Assembly (NCBI GenBank): GCA_014549065.1
Contig: JACDOX010000052.1
Location: forward strand, 496,001 to 560,000
From: Cardinalis cardinalis
Lineage: Eukaryota > Chordata > Aves > Passeriformes > Cardinalidae
Direction: 5' to 3'
Length of the DNA: 64,000 nt
The notes below the pieces were generated by a model that had not been told where the DNA came from, did no database searches, and saw only the letters and a list, made by a program, of their open reading frames with translations. Of the stretch, positions 62,128-64,000 are shown one piece after another. Numbering within the stretch: position 1 is the first letter of the stretch; every line of letters starts with the position of its first letter. A program made the position numbers and the translations under genes.

Positions 62128-63537
62128 TTTTCTGGATGAGGATTTTCAGCTCATATGTATGAGAAGATAAGCCTTTCAGGACCATATAATGCTGACCCAA
62201 GTTTTATCTGGTTAAAGCCACTGTGTTGCACTTTTTGCATAACATGAGTTAGCGTGTTAATAAAAATTCAGCCATCTCCTGTTTCGTCTTTTTGATGAGT
62301 TGGCAGTTAAAAGGCTTGAAATTAGGTGTGGCAGATGCAAAATAAGTTCTTATCATTAAATTGAGAAAGAAAATTAACTGCCAAGATTTTTGTGCTTACA
62401 GATAAAAAGAAGTGGAATATTCTTGTGAAAGAAGAGATAGAGGCCTCATATGAACATTTGTAATTGTAGAGCAAGGAACATCTCTTGCTTGAAGGCTATT
62501 TTGTTAACCCAGTAGGCATTTCTAGAATTATTTTATGATAAATAGTTATATCTAGCAACCACTGCTAAGATTTTTCAAAGATATGTAGTTGTTTATCTTC
62601 TTTCTTTAAGTACTCATCTATCATTTGAGTGTCATTGGTAGCCTCAAAACAACTCAGCTGAATCTAATCTTTCAAGCATTTACACTCTTATTGGTGGATA
62701 TATACAAAGTCATTATACTGTTGCTGCCTTCCTATACCCTTAAGCTGTGGTGCTAGACAAAATCCCAAAACTGTGAAGAGGAATTCTCAGAATTAGTGTT
62801 TTCCTTCCCTTTCTTTTCCCTGATTAATTTATCTTGTTTTATGTTCTTTTAAGAGATCTGTATGGGTTTCTCTTTTGCCAGCACAGACAAATGACAAAAG
62901 AATTTAGTTGTAAACACAAGCTGGGATTCAAGTGTTTTTATTTTTTGCAGAGCCTTGAAATTCTGACTCCCACAAACCCGAGGATTTAACAAGTGNCTAA
63001 ACCACCAAGTGTTAACAAGTGACTGTCTTGAGTAAAATGAGTAAAAATCTGCTGTGCTGGGATACAGGATTCCCCATCTTTGACTGCTGTAATCGCAGGC
63101 AAATTGTAGTTTCTCTTCCCAGGACTGGGTCAGTATATGTGCTCAAAAATGGTGAGATAGAGTAAAGAGAATTTCCAGAGAACAAGGGTTCTGCTAGCCC
63201 AGCTGAGAATCGAGCACTAAGACACTGATTTTTGCTTTCTCAGTCTTGTCTTTTATCTTTACTTCAAAGAGTTTGTATTTTTACCATAGAACAACAGCAC
63301 CCAGTGTACAGTTCTCTACAGTTTCCTCAGATTAGCTTGTAACTTCACGGTTAGCACCACCTTCTGTGGTTGTGACAGATCTTTATGAAAGTAAAATATT
63401 AAATACTTGTGGGTAGGCTTTTACTTTCATAAAAAGGGCCAATGGGAATTTTCCCTTTAATATGTTGCCTTTTATCTATTAATATTATAATTCCTGAGAA
63501 ATGCTTTCTGTACACCATTTATGAGAGAATTTCCTTA
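62128..63537. other. Intronic sequence
   Basis: No gene recognised. The 15-bp stem-loop at 63382-63433 lies here and is listed separately. Confidence 0.55.
63382..63433. repeat. 15-bp perfect inverted repeat (stem-loop)
   Basis: Left arm 63382-63396 (TTTATGAAAGTAAAA) and right arm 63419-63433 (TTTTACTTTCATAAA) are exact reverse complements with a 22-base loop. The stem is too short for an ordinary microRNA precursor and is AT-rich. It lies about 105 bases from a CR1 tail but shares no sequence with it. Confidence 0.9.
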
Positions 63538-63600
63538 TCATAGAATGGTTTTGGTTGGAAGGGATTTTAGAAGACATCTAGTAAATCCTACTTGTGAAAG
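63538..63600 (-). mobile_element. CR1 LINE 3' end, minus orientation
   Basis: TCATAGAATGGTTTTGGTTGG, AAGGGATTTTAGAAGACATC and TAGTAAATCC are the reverse complement of the CR1 3' terminus, beginning with its ATTCTATGA tail. Only about 60 bases are recognisable. Confidence 0.85.
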
Positions 63601-64000
63601 GATTTCTGTCATAAACAGCTGGAAAATCTGCCCTACAAAAGGTTTGGTTGCAAAATAGATGCCTAATTTTTCTATCTGAACTTACAGACTGTGGAATAAA
63701 CCGTGTTTTTATTTGCTGATATCAGTTTTGAAGGAAGCACCTCATACACTGAGTTTTCTTAAAAAAAAAGTTTAAAAAAGGGGTGTCATATTTGGAACAA
63801 GAGTAAAAGAACAAAAGTTGTTTCTGAGAAGAGAAAATATGAAAAGGATAAGGAAAGCAATTATCTTTGGTTGATGTACTTCTACATGTGGCATAAACCA
63901 GAAGCAATCATAATACCTCCTGTGCCATTCTTCTTTAGTTTTATTTTGTATCGGTCTTTTTGATTTTAATTTTCTAGAACAATTTTTCTAAAAATAAACT
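63601..64000. other. Intronic sequence to the window end
   Basis: AT-rich, nothing recognised. The minus-strand open frame at 63722-63907 has no recognisable domain. Confidence 0.55.

Larger units (their letters stand above)
33875..64000 (+). other. PCDH9: PCDH9 intron downstream of the exon (3' end outside the window)
   Basis: No further exon is visible to the right. I looked for the remaining tail sequence, which should continue from a codon completed to Asp, and did not find it. The intron is therefore at least 30.1 kb. Composition is like the upstream intron. It carries four CR1 tails, one AAT array and several low-complexity tracts. Confidence 0.75.

Noticed and set aside
1..64000. tRNA, rRNA, snRNA, CRISPR array, or bacterial-type operon
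   Set aside because: No conserved tRNA arm motifs, snRNA landmarks, direct-repeat arrays or dense coding were seen. The window is vertebrate intron.

Overview
This is a window of vertebrate nuclear DNA, almost certainly from a bird. It is AT-rich, nearly devoid of coding sequence, and carries several CR1 LINE 3' fragments and solo-LTR-like sequence of the avian kind. The mix of CR1 subfamilies and LTR style suggests a songbird or near relative, but that is inference. Single ambiguous bases (n) are scattered throughout, as in a draft or consensus assembly.

Only one piece of genuine protein-coding sequence is recognisable: a 217-base internal exon on the + strand at 33658-33874. Its 72 complete codons match the C-terminal cytoplasmic region of a delta-1 protocadherin, best PCDH9, and include the RRVTF motif. 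The exon has a good polypyrimidine/AG acceptor and a GTAGGG donor, begins in phase 0 and ends after the first base of a codon. Everything else is intron: at least 33.6 kb upstream and 30.1 kb downstream. That fits the giant introns of PCDH9.

Layout. 1-16790: intron with an old CR1 tail (about 3062-3310), a possible ancient repeat (2115-2400) and a near-perfect 38-base palindrome (8869-8906). 16791-18077: a CR1 LINE on the minus strand with a broken, internally deleted reverse transcriptase. 18078-29115: intron with an (AAT)n array and a CR1 tail at 27651-27806. 29116-29994: an LTR-like element with two promoter-like modules. 29995-33657: intron with a second LTR-like fragment (about 31690-31960) and a pyrimidine tract about 500 bases before the exon. 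33875-64000: intron with a candidate early poly(A) signal just after the exon, a second (AAT)n array, CR1 tails at 50585, 53861, 62008 and 63538, G/T- and A/C-rich low-complexity tracts, and a 15-bp perfect stem-loop at 63382-63433.

I found no tRNA, rRNA, CRISPR array, complete gene or operon, and no evidence of a new multi-gene system. The items most worth checking are the possible truncated PCDH9 isoform by intron retention or intronic polyadenylation, the 38-base palindrome, and the two-promoter LTR.
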